The notes under the pieces were generated by a model. The model ran no database searches and had not been told where the DNA came from. It saw only the letters and a program-made list of their open reading frames with translations. From NCBI RefSeq assembly GCF_047511655.1, contig NC_133400.1, positions 191,001 to 255,000 on the forward strand: DNA of 64,000 nt, in the 5' to 3' direction. The translations under genes and the position numbers were made by a program. The stretch is from Castor canadensis (Eukaryota > Chordata > Mammalia > Rodentia > Castoridae). Below are positions 1-11,345 of the stretch, one piece after another; the first letter of the stretch is position 1, and the number at the start of each line of letters is the position of its first letter.

Positions 1-166
1 GGAGGATCACAGTTTGAGGCTACCCCAGGCGAATAGTTCACAAGATTCTGTCTCCAAAATAACCAGAGCAAAATGAATTGGAGGTGTGGCTCAAGCAGTA
101 GAGCACCTGGTTTGCAAGTGCAAAGGCCTCAGTTCAAACTTCAGTCCCACCAAAAAAAAAAAAAAA
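1..166 (+). repeat. B1-ID dimeric SINE, 5' end cut by window
   Basis: A B1 (7SL-derived) left half ends in a CTCCAAAATAACCAGAGC-type linker and is joined to an ID (tRNA-derived) right half with box A near TGGCTCAAGCAG and box B near AGTTCAAAC, then an A-run. In the entries below, 'ID' means the tRNA-derived unit, 'B1' the 7SL-derived unit, and 'dimer' the two joined. It lies in SPIRE2 intron 1. Confidence 0.8.
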
Positions 167-1749
167 AGGGGGGAAGCAAGTTATAAGCCTTGCTCACTTG
201 CAATTGTGTTGAACAGAAAGTAAAATTGGGCTCTGTCAATATGCCCAGCCGGAGCTTTGATTGTCAACCAGGAAGTACTGCTGGGTCTGTGATGTAACCA
301 GGAAGGATGGCTGGGAAGAAGAGGAGATACAACTCAGATGGATGGAGAGAACTAGATCAGAATGGCCCACTTTGTTGTTCTGGAGAGAAGCAACAAGAAG
401 CCCAGCTTGACTTGTCAACAGTTCAGGGAGATACACAGAGTCCTCTCTTACAACCCACTATGATCCTGGCAAACCACTTACAACCCTGTGCCTCAGTTTC
501 CCCACCTGTAAAATCAGAGAGCTAGACAAAGCAGGTTCCCTATAATCTGGTCTTGCTCTACAGTGCTAGGAACTGGACCCCGGATTGTATCATTTATCTC
601 CAGGGATGGGGTGGACCCAGGAATAGTCTTACCAAGAGATTAGAACCCCAGGAGAAAAGCTCTGTGAAAATGCAGACTCTAGGACCCACTGCTCTCAAGC
701 AGGTCATTGTGCACCTGTCCCTTCAGACTCATCTTCAAAAGACAATAGCAGTGTGGTCCTGAACATAAGTACAAGGTCCAGATTCTGCCACTTTCTGAGT
801 AACTATGGCCAAGGTGGAGCCTCAGCTGACTTGACTAAAATAGAAAGAATACCATTATTCTTTGTGCCTACACTTATTACTTTCTTGTCAAAGATACTGG
901 TGCTTTTTGTGCAAAATTCAGTAACTTGCAAGTGTCACAGGCAGGGTGCAGAGGAAGGAGGTTGCTGGGTACCAAATGTGAAGGCCTGGGAGAGAACACA
1001 GTGAGGACCCCTGGGTGTATACAGCAGACCCTCCCTGTTACAAAAGCAGCCACTGTCTATTGCTTCTGTCTGGCTTTGCCTATTCATTCCCAGTCTTTCA
1101 CACAGCCTGCTCCAGAGGATCCCTGTAAACCCACAGTTCTCTGGAGAGCCGCCAGTCTTCCTCCAGTAACACACAGCCTGCCTTTGTGCTCCCAACAGGA
1201 TATCAACTTCTAGGGTTATATCATTGTATGTATACTAGAACTACAGTTCTCCATGGAATAAAATATAAGAGAAAAGTAAATAACCACTTGAACTCACATC
1301 ACTCTGAATAGACTTAAAATACCTTGCAAGAGCTTAATTGTTGGTTCTAATTGATGATTAAGATCAGAAAAAGCAAATTTTACACACTTTCCTTGTTCTC
1401 ACAATTAAACCCAGGAAACTAGTGTCAATTCAGCAAGGCACAGCCCCTCCCCCACTCTCTATCCGAGAAAGAGCTGAGGCATCTGTGTCCTTCCCTGCTT
1501 AAGGTCCGCAGTGTCACCAGAGGAGGATGACTGCTCCACGGGGACAGCAAGGGCTGCCACATGAGGCCTTGCATGGACCGAGGGCTGCAGACCCCAAATC
1601 CAGACAGGCTCGCTCAGCGTGGAGAGAGTTGTGGATAGGAGGTAGAGTGTCACGCTCCGCGACTTTACGGAAGGTACTCTGCAATCTAGCCAAAGTCTCT
1701 CTCCCTGGCGGTAAGCGTCCCCACCCAGCCGCGGGGGCAACGGGACAGC
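167..1749. other. SPIRE2 intron 1 sequence, no recognisable feature
   Basis: Non-repetitive sequence downstream of SPIRE2 exon 1 on the minus strand. I see no exon, RNA gene or repeat that I can name. Short open frames here show no familiar protein motif. Confidence 0.5.
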
Positions 1750-2250
1750 TGGTCCTGACGTTTGGAGAGATGGGCTCCAGGTGGGGATGTCCTGGGCAAG
1801 GATAAAGGGGAAGAAGGGGGTGTCCTGGGTCAACAGAGAGAAGGAAGACAGGGAGGTCCCAGAGGGGCGCGGCCCCCGATCCAGACGACTGAGAGGGCCC
1901 TCCGGGTCCAGCAGAAGGTCAAGGAAGAGAAAAGCCCGGGGCCGGCAGAGGGGAGCAAAAGGAGAGGGTTCCGGGTTCGGCAGAGGGGCGTGGAAGGGGA
2001 GGACCCGGAGTTCAGCAGAGGAGTGTGCTAGAATAGGGTTCGTGGTCCGGCAGAGAGGTGGGAAAGGAGAGGGCCAGGGGTCCAGCGAAGGGATGCGTTA
2101 AAGAAGAGCCCGGGGTCCTGCAGAGGAGCGCGAAAGGACACGGCAGAGGAGCCGGCAGAAGGACACAGCAGGGAGGTCCGAGATTAGGAGGAGGGGCGCG
2201 GAAGGAGAGGCCCAGGAGTCAGGCACAGGCGCGAGCGCGTAGGACCCAAG
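1750..2250. repeat. Purine-rich GC minisatellite in SPIRE2 intron 1
   Basis: On the plus strand a degenerate unit of roughly 30-40 bp recurs, built from phrases such as GGTCCAGCAGAGG, AGCGAAAGGAGAGG and GGTCCGGCAGAGG, with strong G over C skew. It begins about 100 bp past the SPIRE2 exon 1 splice donor. The exact period and copy number need a tandem-repeat program. Confidence 0.7.
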
Positions 2251-2269
2251 AGGGGAGTCGCGGTCCGGC

Positions 2270-2760
2270 TCACCGGGTCACCCCCGGGTCGGACGTCGCC
2301 CCGGCCGCCTTCCGCGTGCCGCTGGCCACACCCCCGCCCGCCGCCTCACCGGGCTCCCGCCGCGCGCCGACCGAGCCGTCCCTGCGCAGGAGGATGTCCG
2401 CCGTGTCCCGGATGCGGCGCCCGCCGCCCGGCGCTCCCCGCAGCCCGCGGCAGCCCTGGAAGCACACGGCCCAGGCCTGCTCCTCGTTGATGGGCTGTTC
2501 GTACACCTTCAGCACCTCCTCCAGGGACAGCTCCCACGGCTCGGCCCGCGCCGCGCCCCCCGCGCGCTCCGGGGCCGCCGCGTCGCTGCAGCCGCCCGCC
2601 CGGGCCATTGCTACCCATCATCGCCGCCCGCTCGCGCCGCGGGTCTCCATAACAGCCGGACGACGCACCGCCGAGCGCGGGGGCGGGTCCCGCGCCGCCC
2701 GCGTGCTTTGTCATCCCGGGCGGCCCCGCCCCGCGCGAGCGGCCGCAGGTGAGGGCGGGG
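2270..2760 (-). promoter_or_regulatory. SPIRE2: SPIRE2 CpG island and promoter region
   Basis: This stretch is very rich in CpG and GC and covers SPIRE2 exon 1 and the 150 bp before its start codon. GC-box-like sequences (CCCCGCCCCG near 2724, GGGCGGGG near 2753) are visible and there is no TATA box at a useful distance, which fits a CpG-island promoter. The transcription start cannot be fixed from sequence alone. Confidence 0.7.
2350..2608 (-). CDS. SPIRE2: SPIRE2 exon 1, coding part (N-terminus of Spire actin nucleator 2)
   Basis: Spire proteins nucleate actin filaments through tandem WH2 motifs and bind formins through an N-terminal KIND domain. They act in vesicle transport and oocyte cytoplasmic organisation. 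This exon starts with ATG at 2608 and encodes 86 codons plus one base. After a low-complexity alanine/glycine leader come the conserved words PWELSLEEVL, NEEQAWAVCFQGCRGLRG and a GDGSVGAR-like RRDGSVGAR, which open the KIND domain of human SPIRE2 as I recall it. The exon ends CCCG|GTGAGG, a good donor, so the rest of the gene lies beyond the left edge. SPIRE2 is divergent from FANCA, as in human. WH2 and FYVE-like parts are not in this window. Confidence 0.93.
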
Positions 2761-3300
2761 GCCGGCTGGAGAAGGAGGGGCGCACAAAGGCGGGAGGGCT
2801 GGGTCGCTTGGAGAGGGTGGGGCGCCCAAAGGGGGAGAAGGTGACGACTGGAGGGAGAGGGGCGCATAGTGTGCGAGGTTGAAAGAATGGGAGGGCGCTG
2901 GAGAAGGAGCTGGGGCCCGGGTCGTATGGAGAGGGAGGGGCGCCCTACGGTTGGAGGAGAAGGAGGGGCGCACAAGGGCAGATAGGCTGGGGGGCCTGGT
3001 CCAGGAGAGAGAAGGGTGCACAAGGGTGGGAGGGCCAGGTCCCAGGGAGAAGGAGGGGCGCGCAAGGGTGGGAGGGCGGAGAAAAGGAGGTGGCTGGAGA
3101 GGGAGGGGCGCCCAACAGTGGGAGGGCTGGGGGAGCAAGGTCCCCGGGAGAGGGAGAAGCGTACTAGGGCGAGGGCTTTGGGGGAAGGCTGGAGAGAGAA
3201 GGGCGCGAGGTGGTGAAGGTCTGGGGGCAAGGTCAAGGAAAGAGGGACGCACAAGGGTGGGAAGATTGTGGGGAGCGGGCTGGTGAGGGAAGGACATAAC
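2755..3300. repeat. Purine-rich GC minisatellite upstream of SPIRE2
   Basis: On the plus strand the phrases GGAGAAGGAGGGGCGC, ACAAGGGTGGGAGGGC and CTGGAGAGGGAGGGGCGC return about every 40-80 bp with substitutions. The G-rich, C-poor strand keeps long frames open on both strands, which explains several spurious long ORFs here. It adjoins the SPIRE2 CpG island on its upstream side. Confidence 0.75.
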
Positions 3301-5034
3301 AATGGTGGAAAGGCTGGCAAAGCCAGGTCGTGATGGAGAGGGAGGGATCCCCGAGCTAGGGGCAAGGCAGGATCCTGGTCGCGGGCATTGATGATTCTGG
3401 CCTGGGAGTTGGGGGGATAAGCGCTCCCAACCTTGGCGCTCTGGGAAATGCCAGGAGGCTCCCGGAGCTCTCGGTGCTTCCAGGCAGACGGCGCCCACGC
3501 CTGGCTCTCACACTATGGGCTGGCATCCATCCGGGGACACACTACGGGATTGTAAGACTTGAGCAGGTTTTACGCTGAGGGGTATGTGAGGGAGTCAGGA
3601 CTACGTCCGGTCCCCCACCCACAGGCTTGGCTTTGGCAGACAATGCCGGTAGTGGTCTCCGAAGGGCCAAACTGCCAGGTGACATCAGGATGTTGCTATC
3701 GGGTGATTGGAATGAGAATGAAGTGGGCCTTCTGGTATGAGGCACTTAATAAATGGCCCTATCTAGCAGGGGAAGTGTGTCTACATTAAACTCTCCAGTG
3801 TGTTGGTGACAGTGGGGTAGTGATAACACAGCGCTGCACTTCATCTCTGTCCAGCCACTCAGAGACAGGTGGAGGCAAGCCAGACACAGGGTCAGCTTTG
3901 TTGGAGTTGATCCTGAGACCTCAGCCATAGTTGTGCCTGGTCAGAATTATGGGCAAGAAAATTGCAATTGGGTAATAGGTGGCAACAAGGCAATGGGTCC
4001 CAGGCCTGGCTACTCACCGGAATCACCTCAGGAGCAAAATGCAGATTCCAGCTCAGGGTTGGAGCTCTGACCAAGTCTGGGTTGAAACTTCGGACTCTGA
4101 AGTTCACTGGTGATTGTGGACAGCTGAATATGGAAAGTATAACAAGGCAATTTCACTTAATTCGAAGGAGAGTTGGTGTAGGGGGTAGCTGTCACTGAGT
4201 CCCATTATCAGATCATTCCTTCTGGATTTTTAGTCTTTAAGCTGAAAAGAATTTGATACAGATGAATGATGCCTAAAGTTTTTTAAGGGCAGAAAAAGCT
4301 TTATTATGCATATGAGCAACCCAAAAAGAAAGCACTTTACCCCATCTTCCTGAAGTTTTTATATCAACGTATGGGCAGCTTTCCCATCTTTCTCTGGTTT
4401 CTTAAACATACGGGATATAACCAAAGTAAGAAGAGCACTGGTCCTCTGTAGACAGAAACTGGGGAGGTGGGTTTGGGAATTGCAGACATGCCCTGCTCTG
4501 AATCCATTCTGCAAATAACTTGGAACTCAGGCTAATCTCCCACCAGATCTTTACCTGTCCCTCTCATGGTTACCAACAAAGAACAAAGAAATTTCAAGGG
4601 CTGCCTCTGAAGGGCAACAGCAGGACCCTTCCACTAGGCTTCTTTATGTAGGATCAAGAGCTTAAGGAAAGTCCCTTACTCATACAATGCCTGTCATACA
4701 ATGCCTGTGTGTGGTGACGGAATTGTCTTGCACTGACATGGCCACTTCCTGATAGGCCCATTCATGGGATGGTTTCTGCTTTTAGAGAAAAAGAGACAGG
4801 GAATAAAGACTGATCATAACATCTCACTAGGAAGGTCTCACACCAGCTCATCAGAAGTGGGAGTGATGACTTGAGCTGTAGACTGAGCTGTCCCTCCCCT
4901 CCTCTGTGTCAGGAGCCCCTTGGAGCTTTACAGTCAGTCACGTGCAATGAATGGACAGAGTTGGTGGGGTATTTGGGCAGAGGGTAGAAATTACCCTAAT
5001 GGGAAACTGGATGAGATATAGCAGGGATACCTGC
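3301..5034. other. Intergenic DNA between SPIRE2 and FANCA
   Basis: Mostly unique sequence. A weak hAT-Charlie (MER5-like) resemblance is seen around 4005-4090 (a GGAATCACCT-type phrase followed by ATGCAGATTCC), but it is too degraded to claim. I see nothing else. Confidence 0.4.
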
Positions 5035-5612
5035 TGTTATGGCTTGAATATAAAGTGTTCACCAAAAAGGTTCATGGGTTGCAGCTTTGGTCCCCAGCTG
5101 TTGGATTCAATCATTGAGAGGTGATTAGATCATGGGGGCGCCCACCTAATTGGATTAAACCACTCATGGGCTCTTTTTTGTTGTTGTTTTGTTTTGGTGG
5201 CACTGGGGTGTGACTCAGGGCTTCATGCTTGCTAGGCAAGGACTCTACTGCTTGAGCCATGCTTCTAGCCTTGGATTCATTATTTGATAGTATTATTGGG
5301 AGGTGGTGGAAACTTTCAGAGTTTGGGCCTACTTGGAGGAAGTAGGTCACAGAGGACAGGTTCCTAGGGACTCTATCTTGTTCTGGGTCCCTGCCTCGGT
5401 CCTTCTCTCTGTCTCCCATCTGCCACGAGGTGATCTGCTTTCCTCTCCACATGCTCCCAGCCATGATAGTCCGTATCACTACACACAGGCTCAGAAGCAA
5501 CAGAGCTGAGTGATCATGGACTGAAATCTCTGAAAACCTGAGTCAAAATAAATTCTTCCTCCTTCAAATTTTTTTTCAGGTATTTTGTCACAACAACAAA
5601 AAGCCTAACACA
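5035..5612 (+). repeat. MaLR-type LTR (MST/MLT-like), interrupted by an ID SINE
   Basis: The stretch opens with TGCTGTTATGGCTTGAATAT, carries a GTGATTAGATCATGGGGGCG block, an AATAAA signal at 5547-5552, and ends GCCTAACACA. This order matches mammalian MaLR LTRs from memory. The SINE at 5170-5272 splits it. Subfamily not determined. Confidence 0.6.
5170..5272 (-). repeat. ID SINE inside the MaLR LTR
   Basis: Antisense ID with a T-rich start, CACTGGGGTGTGACTCAG (box B side) and CTGCTTGAGCCATGC (box A side). Confidence 0.75.
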
Positions 5613-5885
5613 CCTTCTCTGTTTCTCTAAGGGCTTTGAACTTTCTTGCTGACCCCCAAGAGTTCAGGATCTCATTTGAGGAGCATGGGCTCCAGCAGCT
5701 GCTGGGCTTGTAAAGATCTACTGGTGACTCACACTGGCCTGACCCATGGGTCACCTGTGTAAGGGTATTGTGACCCTTTCACACCTGGCATCATTATTTC
5801 AGGAATCCCTGTGTATTTTCCAAGGTACCAAATAGCAAGATTTAGAACACAGGTTTTCACTAAAAAAAAAAAAAAAAAAAAAAAA

Positions 5886-5961
5886 TTTTTTGTAGTACTA
5901 GGGATTAAACTCAGCATATATGCTAGGCCAGCATTGTATCACTGAGCTACACCTCCAGCCC
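5886..5961 (-). repeat. ID SINE (older)
   Basis: Antisense ID: GTACTAGGGATTAAACTCAG then CACTGAGCTACACCTCCAGC. It follows a mixed A/T homopolymer run. Confidence 0.7.
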
Positions 5962-6390
5962 TGCTGCTAAAAAATTTTTAAACTTAAGTTCCTACTTATC
6001 TCCTGGCTAGGGTTAATTTCCCCAACCATAGCAAAATAAGGAAGCAGAAGTATTGATCAGCTGTTTAGAAACTCATAGAAAGCATTCCTTTCTTTCCTCC
6101 CAAGTTATTTACCCACACCTTCCCCCAGAAATGGATCTAAATTGAAAAGGCAGCCTAGCATGTCCTAACAGTGGTTGTGAAGTGAGAAGGATTTTTATCT
6201 TGCAGCCTGGAAGCAGTGAGTGACTTTTAGGCCAGAAATCAGAATGGAAGTGGCTTCACTTGAAGACTGATTAAATTGGCCCCTGGCCCGGCAGTTAAGT
6301 GAACTGGGTTCTGACCTGGTTGATGTGCTCTCGGTGAGGTGATGAGCTCTGCCACTTAGTAACTTAGTCATAGTCAAGATCACCTTGCCT

Positions 6391-6474
6391 GGGCTGATGG
6401 AGTGGCTCAAGTGGTAGAGTGCCTGCCTAGCAAGCATAAGAGCCCGAGTTCAAACCCAGATATGATACCTCGCA
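6391..6474 (+). repeat. ID SINE
   Basis: GGGCTGATGGAGTGGCTCAA opens the unit, followed by GCCTGCCTAGCAAGC and GAGTTCAAACCC. Confidence 0.85.
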
Positions 6475-6950
6475 AAGGGAAGGAAAAGAAGGAACAGGTC
6501 ATCAGCCTTGAACTGCAGGTGGCCAAAGGAGAGAATGATTTGGTGTTTACCACATCTTTGCATCCTTCAATGACACCTTTATCCACATCACTGAAACCAT
6601 CTGCCACATGACTGGTAAATGAAAGTGATGGCTGACTGAGATGAATCATCCCTATATGCTGCTATGTTGGCTGCCCAGGATGTACAAGGACTGCCCTAAA
6701 CATTAAACTGCAGGCCATAGGAGGACACAGGGAAAGACCCCTAGACCTGGAGCCCAATCGGTCCTCAAATACCTTGCTCACTCGGGTCTGAAGGTCTGAA
6801 GATGGGACAGATTGAGGGTGTACCCTCCCCTCGCTCCCTCCAATAGCACCCTCAAGGAGGGTGCCATGGTCGCTGTCAGTGAACTAGACTTCTGAAATTA
6901 CATTCTGTTAATAAATTCCCTTTGTGTGAGCTATTTAAAAAGAGAGACAG

Positions 6951-7026
6951 AGGGCTGGGATGTAGCTCGGTGGTACAGCGCTTGCCTAGCATGCGTGAGG
7001 CCCTGGGTTCGATCCCAGCACCAAAA
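6951..7026 (+). repeat. ID SINE close to its tRNA-Ala ancestor
   Basis: Box A-like TAGCTCGGTGGTACAGCG, CTTGCCTAGCATGCG around an AGC anticodon position, and a consensus box B (GGGTTCGATCCC) are all present. It resembles tRNA-Ala more than the other ID copies here do. The 5' extension and A-rich tail mark it as a SINE and not a tRNA gene. Confidence 0.8.
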
Positions 7027-7069
7027 CAAGAAAAGACAAAAAAAAAAAAAAGAGAGACAGAGACTCAGT

Positions 7070-7164
7070 TGACAGGGTGACATGCCTGTAATCCCAGCAC
7101 TCGGTAGGCTGAGGCAGGAGGATCATGATTTCAAGGCCAGGATAGCCTTAAAAAAAAAAAAAAA
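7070..7164 (+). repeat. B1 monomer SINE
   Basis: CATGCCTGTAATCCCAGCAC and GAGGCAGGAGGATCATG are the B1/7SL core; an A-run ends it. Confidence 0.8.
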
Positions 7165-9410
7165 GGAAGAAAAAGAAAAGGAATCAGCAGGGAAGTAGGA
7201 ATTGGTCTAGGTCAATCATTAACCCAAACTGTAAAGCTTTGTACCAAGGCGGTTTCTACATTATGGGATTGCTAGTGCCCTGCTCCTGAAAACATGTTCC
7301 TTATACTTAATTTCCAGTAGATTAGGAAATCAGGTGGGGGTGGGTATCAGTGACTGAGCTGCTCTGCTTGGGACAGACTAGAATCATTAGTGCCTAGATT
7401 AGTTCACCAGTGCCTGGGTTAGATAATCCCAGTTAGCAAGCTAACATATTTGCAAAGACACTCCCAAAATATTCATTTTACGGTGCAAGCTGTTTGTGCA
7501 CACGTGTTTACTGAGCACCCAGCCCTGCTGCCTCAGTCTGGGAACAATCCATGAGACACCCAACTAGGACGTCTGTTATTGGGGGAAACCAAGGATACAT
7601 GAGGGAATACACAGTCCCTGCGTGAGGGTTGCGGTGCTTGGGAGTCCAGCTGGTTTTCTCTGCTTTTGTTTGTGCTTTGAAAACATAACAGTGGGGACTG
7701 TTGGAGGGAAGTGTAAACCATGGCTCTTGAATGGCAGCACATGGGAAAAAAGGGGGCTGGTGACTGTGCTGGCACAAATCCAAAAGCTCTGGGAATTTAC
7801 CTGGGTGTCTTTGCAGACATAGAGGGTCCCAGTTTTGGTTCCTGGAGACCAAATGACTAAGTAGGGGCTGGATTCCCAGGTGGCTCAAATTAGAGTCCAT
7901 TTCAGGGTGCCTTCTTATTCCAAGAGTGTAGGACTCCAGGGCCCACAGTGGTATAGTAAGAACAGGTGACATGCCTGGGGACAAAGGTTGGAAGGTCAGG
8001 CAAAATGACAATTTCAGAGCAAAGGCCTCATTCATTCACCTGGATGCAGGCAGAACTGCTTTACCTGCAAAGAGGAGAGTAAGAACTCATGCCTCTCTAA
8101 ATCCACTTCAGATTCAAAAACAGGTCGGCTTCTCCCAGGGGACTCTGTGCACACTGTTTGCAGTGAGCAGCCAGGCTTCATGTTACCACGATGCAGAGGC
8201 CCCTGAATGTGCTCTTTGTCACAGTCCATGCAGCCGGGCCGGGCTGAAGCTCAGGGGTCTGAGAGGAAAAGCCGAAATATGAGAGGCTGTAGTATTGTGT
8301 GTGAGGTTTATTTTGGGATAATAATAAAGGCCCCAAATCCCAAGGGACACCCGATAGAGCCAGACTGTGCTTAGTCTCTGAAGGGAACCAAGACAGCTCA
8401 ACGGGAGGGACTCTGGGAATGGGACCCATGAGGTTTCTGGGCTGGTGGTTGATGACATAGAAGCTAAATACAGTTGAACCTGGTCAGTGAGAGAAGGTTC
8501 AAAGAAGACACGTGGCCATGGTGAAATCCCAGAGTGAAGCCAAGACAAAGGGAGGACACCTAGAAGATGGCTAGGGGAACAGCCAACAGGAATCTTCAAG
8601 ACACAGGACTAGGATGGGGATGTAAGGAGGGTGCCCACGCTCCCAATCAGGAGGTGAGAAATACTTGAGGACTGTTTGCTGTCCTCCTGCAAATTTTGAC
8701 TCTTTGCTTAGAATAGATAATGCGGAATCATTAAAAATGTACTGAATGCTTCCCTAGTGTGTCACTCAGATGATAATTGCTGCTAGACCCTCTTGTCTTC
8801 CTGCCTGCAGGAAATTACATCATAGCTGATGTCCAGTCTCTGGCAGTGACATGATCCTCCACCTCCTGCTCCGGGGACCTGAACATTATAAGATTAGAGA
8901 AATACTTGTGACACATCATGTACAGATTGGCATTGGTAAGTTCGACAGTTTAGTGTTAGAAGGTACAAAAAAGGTACACACTGGAGTCTTACACCCCATA
9001 CTGCCCTGGCCATTCAGAACTCCTCTGAGAAACCATCACTGTGATAGGTCTTGCTTTCCTTCCTGAGTGTCACGTACCTGTCACAAACGCACACATTTCT
9101 TGTTCACAAAGAGTGGCATATCACACACCTTGCCCTGCATGTTAATCTTGCGCCCTCAGTGTGAAGGAGTGACCTACGCTGGCGTGTAAAGTGCTTCAGT
9201 ATTCTTGTGTAGCACTGCAGGTCCCTGTGTAGCCACACTAGAACCCCATCCAGTTCTCACGGAAGGACAGGTAGGTCACTTCCAGTCCTGAGAATAGTTG
9301 GGTACACACTGCTGTACCCAAGCACTGGTGATTCTTGTCCATTTCTATGTGTGCAGTGTAAATTCCAAGAAATGAACTTGCTGGATCAAAAGATATATGA
9401 ACTCATAGGG
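7165..9410. other. Intergenic DNA, no feature recognised
   Basis: Largely unique sequence on both strands. Open frames at 7508-8035 and 8219-8599 (minus) lack recognisable domains or splice structure and look like chance frames. Confidence 0.45.
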
Positions 9411-9495
9411 TTTTTGTTTTGTTTTACTTGCAGTACTGGGGATGAAAGCCAGGGCACTAGGCAGCACTCTACTACTGAGCTACCTTCCCAGCTCA
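9411..9495 (-). repeat. ID SINE (diverged)
   Basis: Antisense ID with GCAGTACTGGGGATGAAAGC and CTACTGAGCTACCTTCCCAG. Confidence 0.7.
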
Positions 9496-9523
9496 GAATA
9501 TGAAGTTAAATAAATATTATCAA

Positions 9524-9630
9524 ATTGCCCTCCAGAGCTGGTGGAGTGGCTCAAGTGGTTGAGCCTAGCAAGCATGAAGCCCTGAGTTCAAATCCCAGTG
9601 CTGCCAAAAAAAAAAAAATGCCCTCCAGAG
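9524..9630 (+). repeat. ID SINE with target-site duplication
   Basis: The unit CTGGTGGAGTGGCTCAAGTG to an A-run lies between two copies of TGCCCTCCAGAG (9524-9535 and 9619-9630). The intact duplication marks a fairly recent insertion. The middle of the element is about 9 bp shorter than the consensus. Confidence 0.85.
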
Positions 9631-9720
9631 AAGGTGGAATCTATTTTCCTAAGCTCCCTTGACATGGAGTTGGATAAAACTTTTGAATCTTTGACAGGCA
9701 TAAAATGGCTTAATTTTTCC

Positions 9721-9810
9721 CAGTGCTGGTGGCTTAAGTGACAGAGTGTCTACCGAGCAAGCACATGTGGTCCTGAGTTCAAACCCCAGTACTGCCAAAA
9801 AATAAATAAA
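9721..9810 (+). repeat. ID SINE
   Basis: CAGTGCTGGTGGCTTAAGTG to CCCCAGTACTGCC plus an AAATAAATAAA tail. Imperfect target repeats (AATGGCTTAATTT and AGTGGCTTCATTT) flank it. Confidence 0.8.
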
Positions 9811-9855
9811 GTGGCTTCATTTGCATTTCTTTTATTAATTTTTCATAATTATAAT

Positions 9856-9900
9856 TATATATATGTGTGTGTATATATATGTATATATATATATATATAT
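9856..9900. repeat. TA/TG microsatellite
   Basis: Alternating TA and TG dinucleotides directly before the T-run of the next antisense SINE. Confidence 0.9.
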
Positions 9901-10114
9901 TTTTTTTTCCATACTGGGGTTTGAACTCAGGTCCTCACACTTGCTAAGCAGATGCTCTGTCACTTAAGCCACTCTGCCAGCCCTTTTATGTGTTAGGTAT
10001 TTTTCAAAATAGGGTCTCTCGAACTATTTGCCCGTGCTGACTTTGAACCGCAATCCTCCTGATCTCTGCCTCCTGAGTAGCTAGGATTATAAGCATAAGC
10101 CACGGGCGCCTGAC
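9900..10114 (-). repeat. B1-ID dimeric SINE
   Basis: Antisense ID (CTGGGGTTTGAACTCAGG ... CCACTCTGCCAGCCC), then a TATTTTTCAAAATAGGGTCT linker and an antisense B1 half. Confidence 0.88.
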
Positions 10115-10143
10115 TTCCAGAGTTATTCTTTATGTTCCTAGGG

Positions 10144-10292
10144 CAGTGGTCCTTACACTTTAGCATCAGAATCCTCTGGCAGTCTTGTTAAATGTTTGGA
10201 TCCCAGTGGTCTGGGCAGAGCCCAGAAATTTACATCTCAATGCCTAGGGGAGTGGTGACTGATAAAGGTCTGGATCATTGAGGCCACTGCAA
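10144..10292 (+). repeat. MER5-like hAT-Charlie DNA transposon relic
   Basis: It opens CAGTGGTCCTTACACTTTAG and continues CATCAGAATCCTCTGG, a diverged version of the MER5 terminal repeat as I recall it. The far end is vaguer. Confidence 0.55.
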
Positions 10293-10552
10293 AAGGAGAT
10301 CAGTGCCTGCAGCCAAGGAGAATGTGAGCTGAAACAGACTTTCCCTGCCCTTGTCTGACCCGGATCACAGGCTGTCAAGCACACAGGATACCTCCTAGAG
10401 AACTGTCAACTCAATGCAGACTTTCTAAAAGTCATTTTGTTTGTCAGCTCCCCTAGCAAGTCCCATTCTGATTGTCCTTCTCAGATGTATTCAAATTGAT
10501 TAAAACAGTTAATTTTTCAGTTGAAGTACAAATTAGGGACGGTAAAATTAAT

Positions 10553-10722
10553 CTTTTTTTTTTACAACTAGGCTTGCAAAGCAGGCCACACCTCCCATTT
10601 TGCTCAGGTTATTTTTTATTTTGGTGATAGGTTCTCTCAAAGTATTTGCCTGCTGGCCTCAAACCTTGATCTCAGCTTCCCAAGTAGTTAGGATTACAGG
10701 GGTGAACCACTGGTGCCTGGCA
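10553..10722 (-). repeat. B1-ID dimeric SINE (older form)
   Basis: T-run, CTTGCAAAGCAGGCCACACC, then TTGCTCAGGTTATTTT linker and B1 antisense half ending CACTGGTGCCTGGC. Confidence 0.7.
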
Positions 10723-10870
10723 AAATTCACCATCTTAATGTGCATTTTTATGATTTCTGACAAACACAGTTGAGTAATGACTACAATTAATATGTTCTAT
10801 TGCCTGAGTCCTGTATTGGTGTGCTTTCATTTTCCTATGCTACTATTTTTGTTTTCCTCTGACAATTACC

Positions 10871-11145
10871 TTTTTTTTTTTTTTTTTTTTTTGGTATTTT
10901 GAACTCAGGGCTTGCTAGGCAGGCGCTCTACCACTTGAACCTCCATCCCTTTTGGCTGGGGCGAGCATGATCCTTCTATCTATGCCTCCCATGTAGCTGA
11001 CATCACAGGCATGTGCCACCATACCAGCTTGTTCTTTGAGATAGGGTTCCACTAACTTTTTTGCCCAGGCTGGCCTTGAACCTTGGTCCTCCTATTTCCA
11101 CCTCTCAAGTAGATGTGATAATAGGCATGAGCCACCAGACCCAGC
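10871..11145 (-). repeat. Composite SINE: ID plus B1 plus B1, antisense
   Basis: A T-run of 20-odd bases, an ID part (TTTGAACTCAGGGCTTGCTA), then two B1-like segments, each ending in a GTGCCACC or GAGCCACC motif. Confidence 0.7.
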
Positions 11146-11345
11146 CAGACAATTATCTTTTACAGTGAGTTTATATTTATCTTCACTTTCCCTATTTCTG
11201 GAGATTTTTGTATGTAGATCCAAGTTTCTGTCTGCTATATCCCTTCTGCCTGGAGAGTTTTAACATTTCTTGTTCTATGGTTGCTGGTAATAAAGTCTGT
11301 CAGCTTTTGTGTGCCAAAGAAAAGTCTGGATTTTGCCTGCAAATT

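Noticed and set aside
1527..2882. Chain of plus-strand Arg/Gly/Glu-rich frames up to 274 aa
   Set aside because: Same composition effect, antisense to SPIRE2 exon 1 and its flanking repeats.
2346..3498. Two long overlapping minus-strand frames (339 and 295 aa), Pro/Ser/Leu-rich
   Set aside because: They run through the GA-rich minisatellite and the SPIRE2 promoter. Long frames open in several phases at once are what such composition gives, and no domain is visible.
6951..7026. tRNA-Ala gene
   Set aside because: Boxes A and B fit, but the unit has the ID 5' extension and an A-rich tail and lacks proper acceptor-stem pairing, so it is a SINE.
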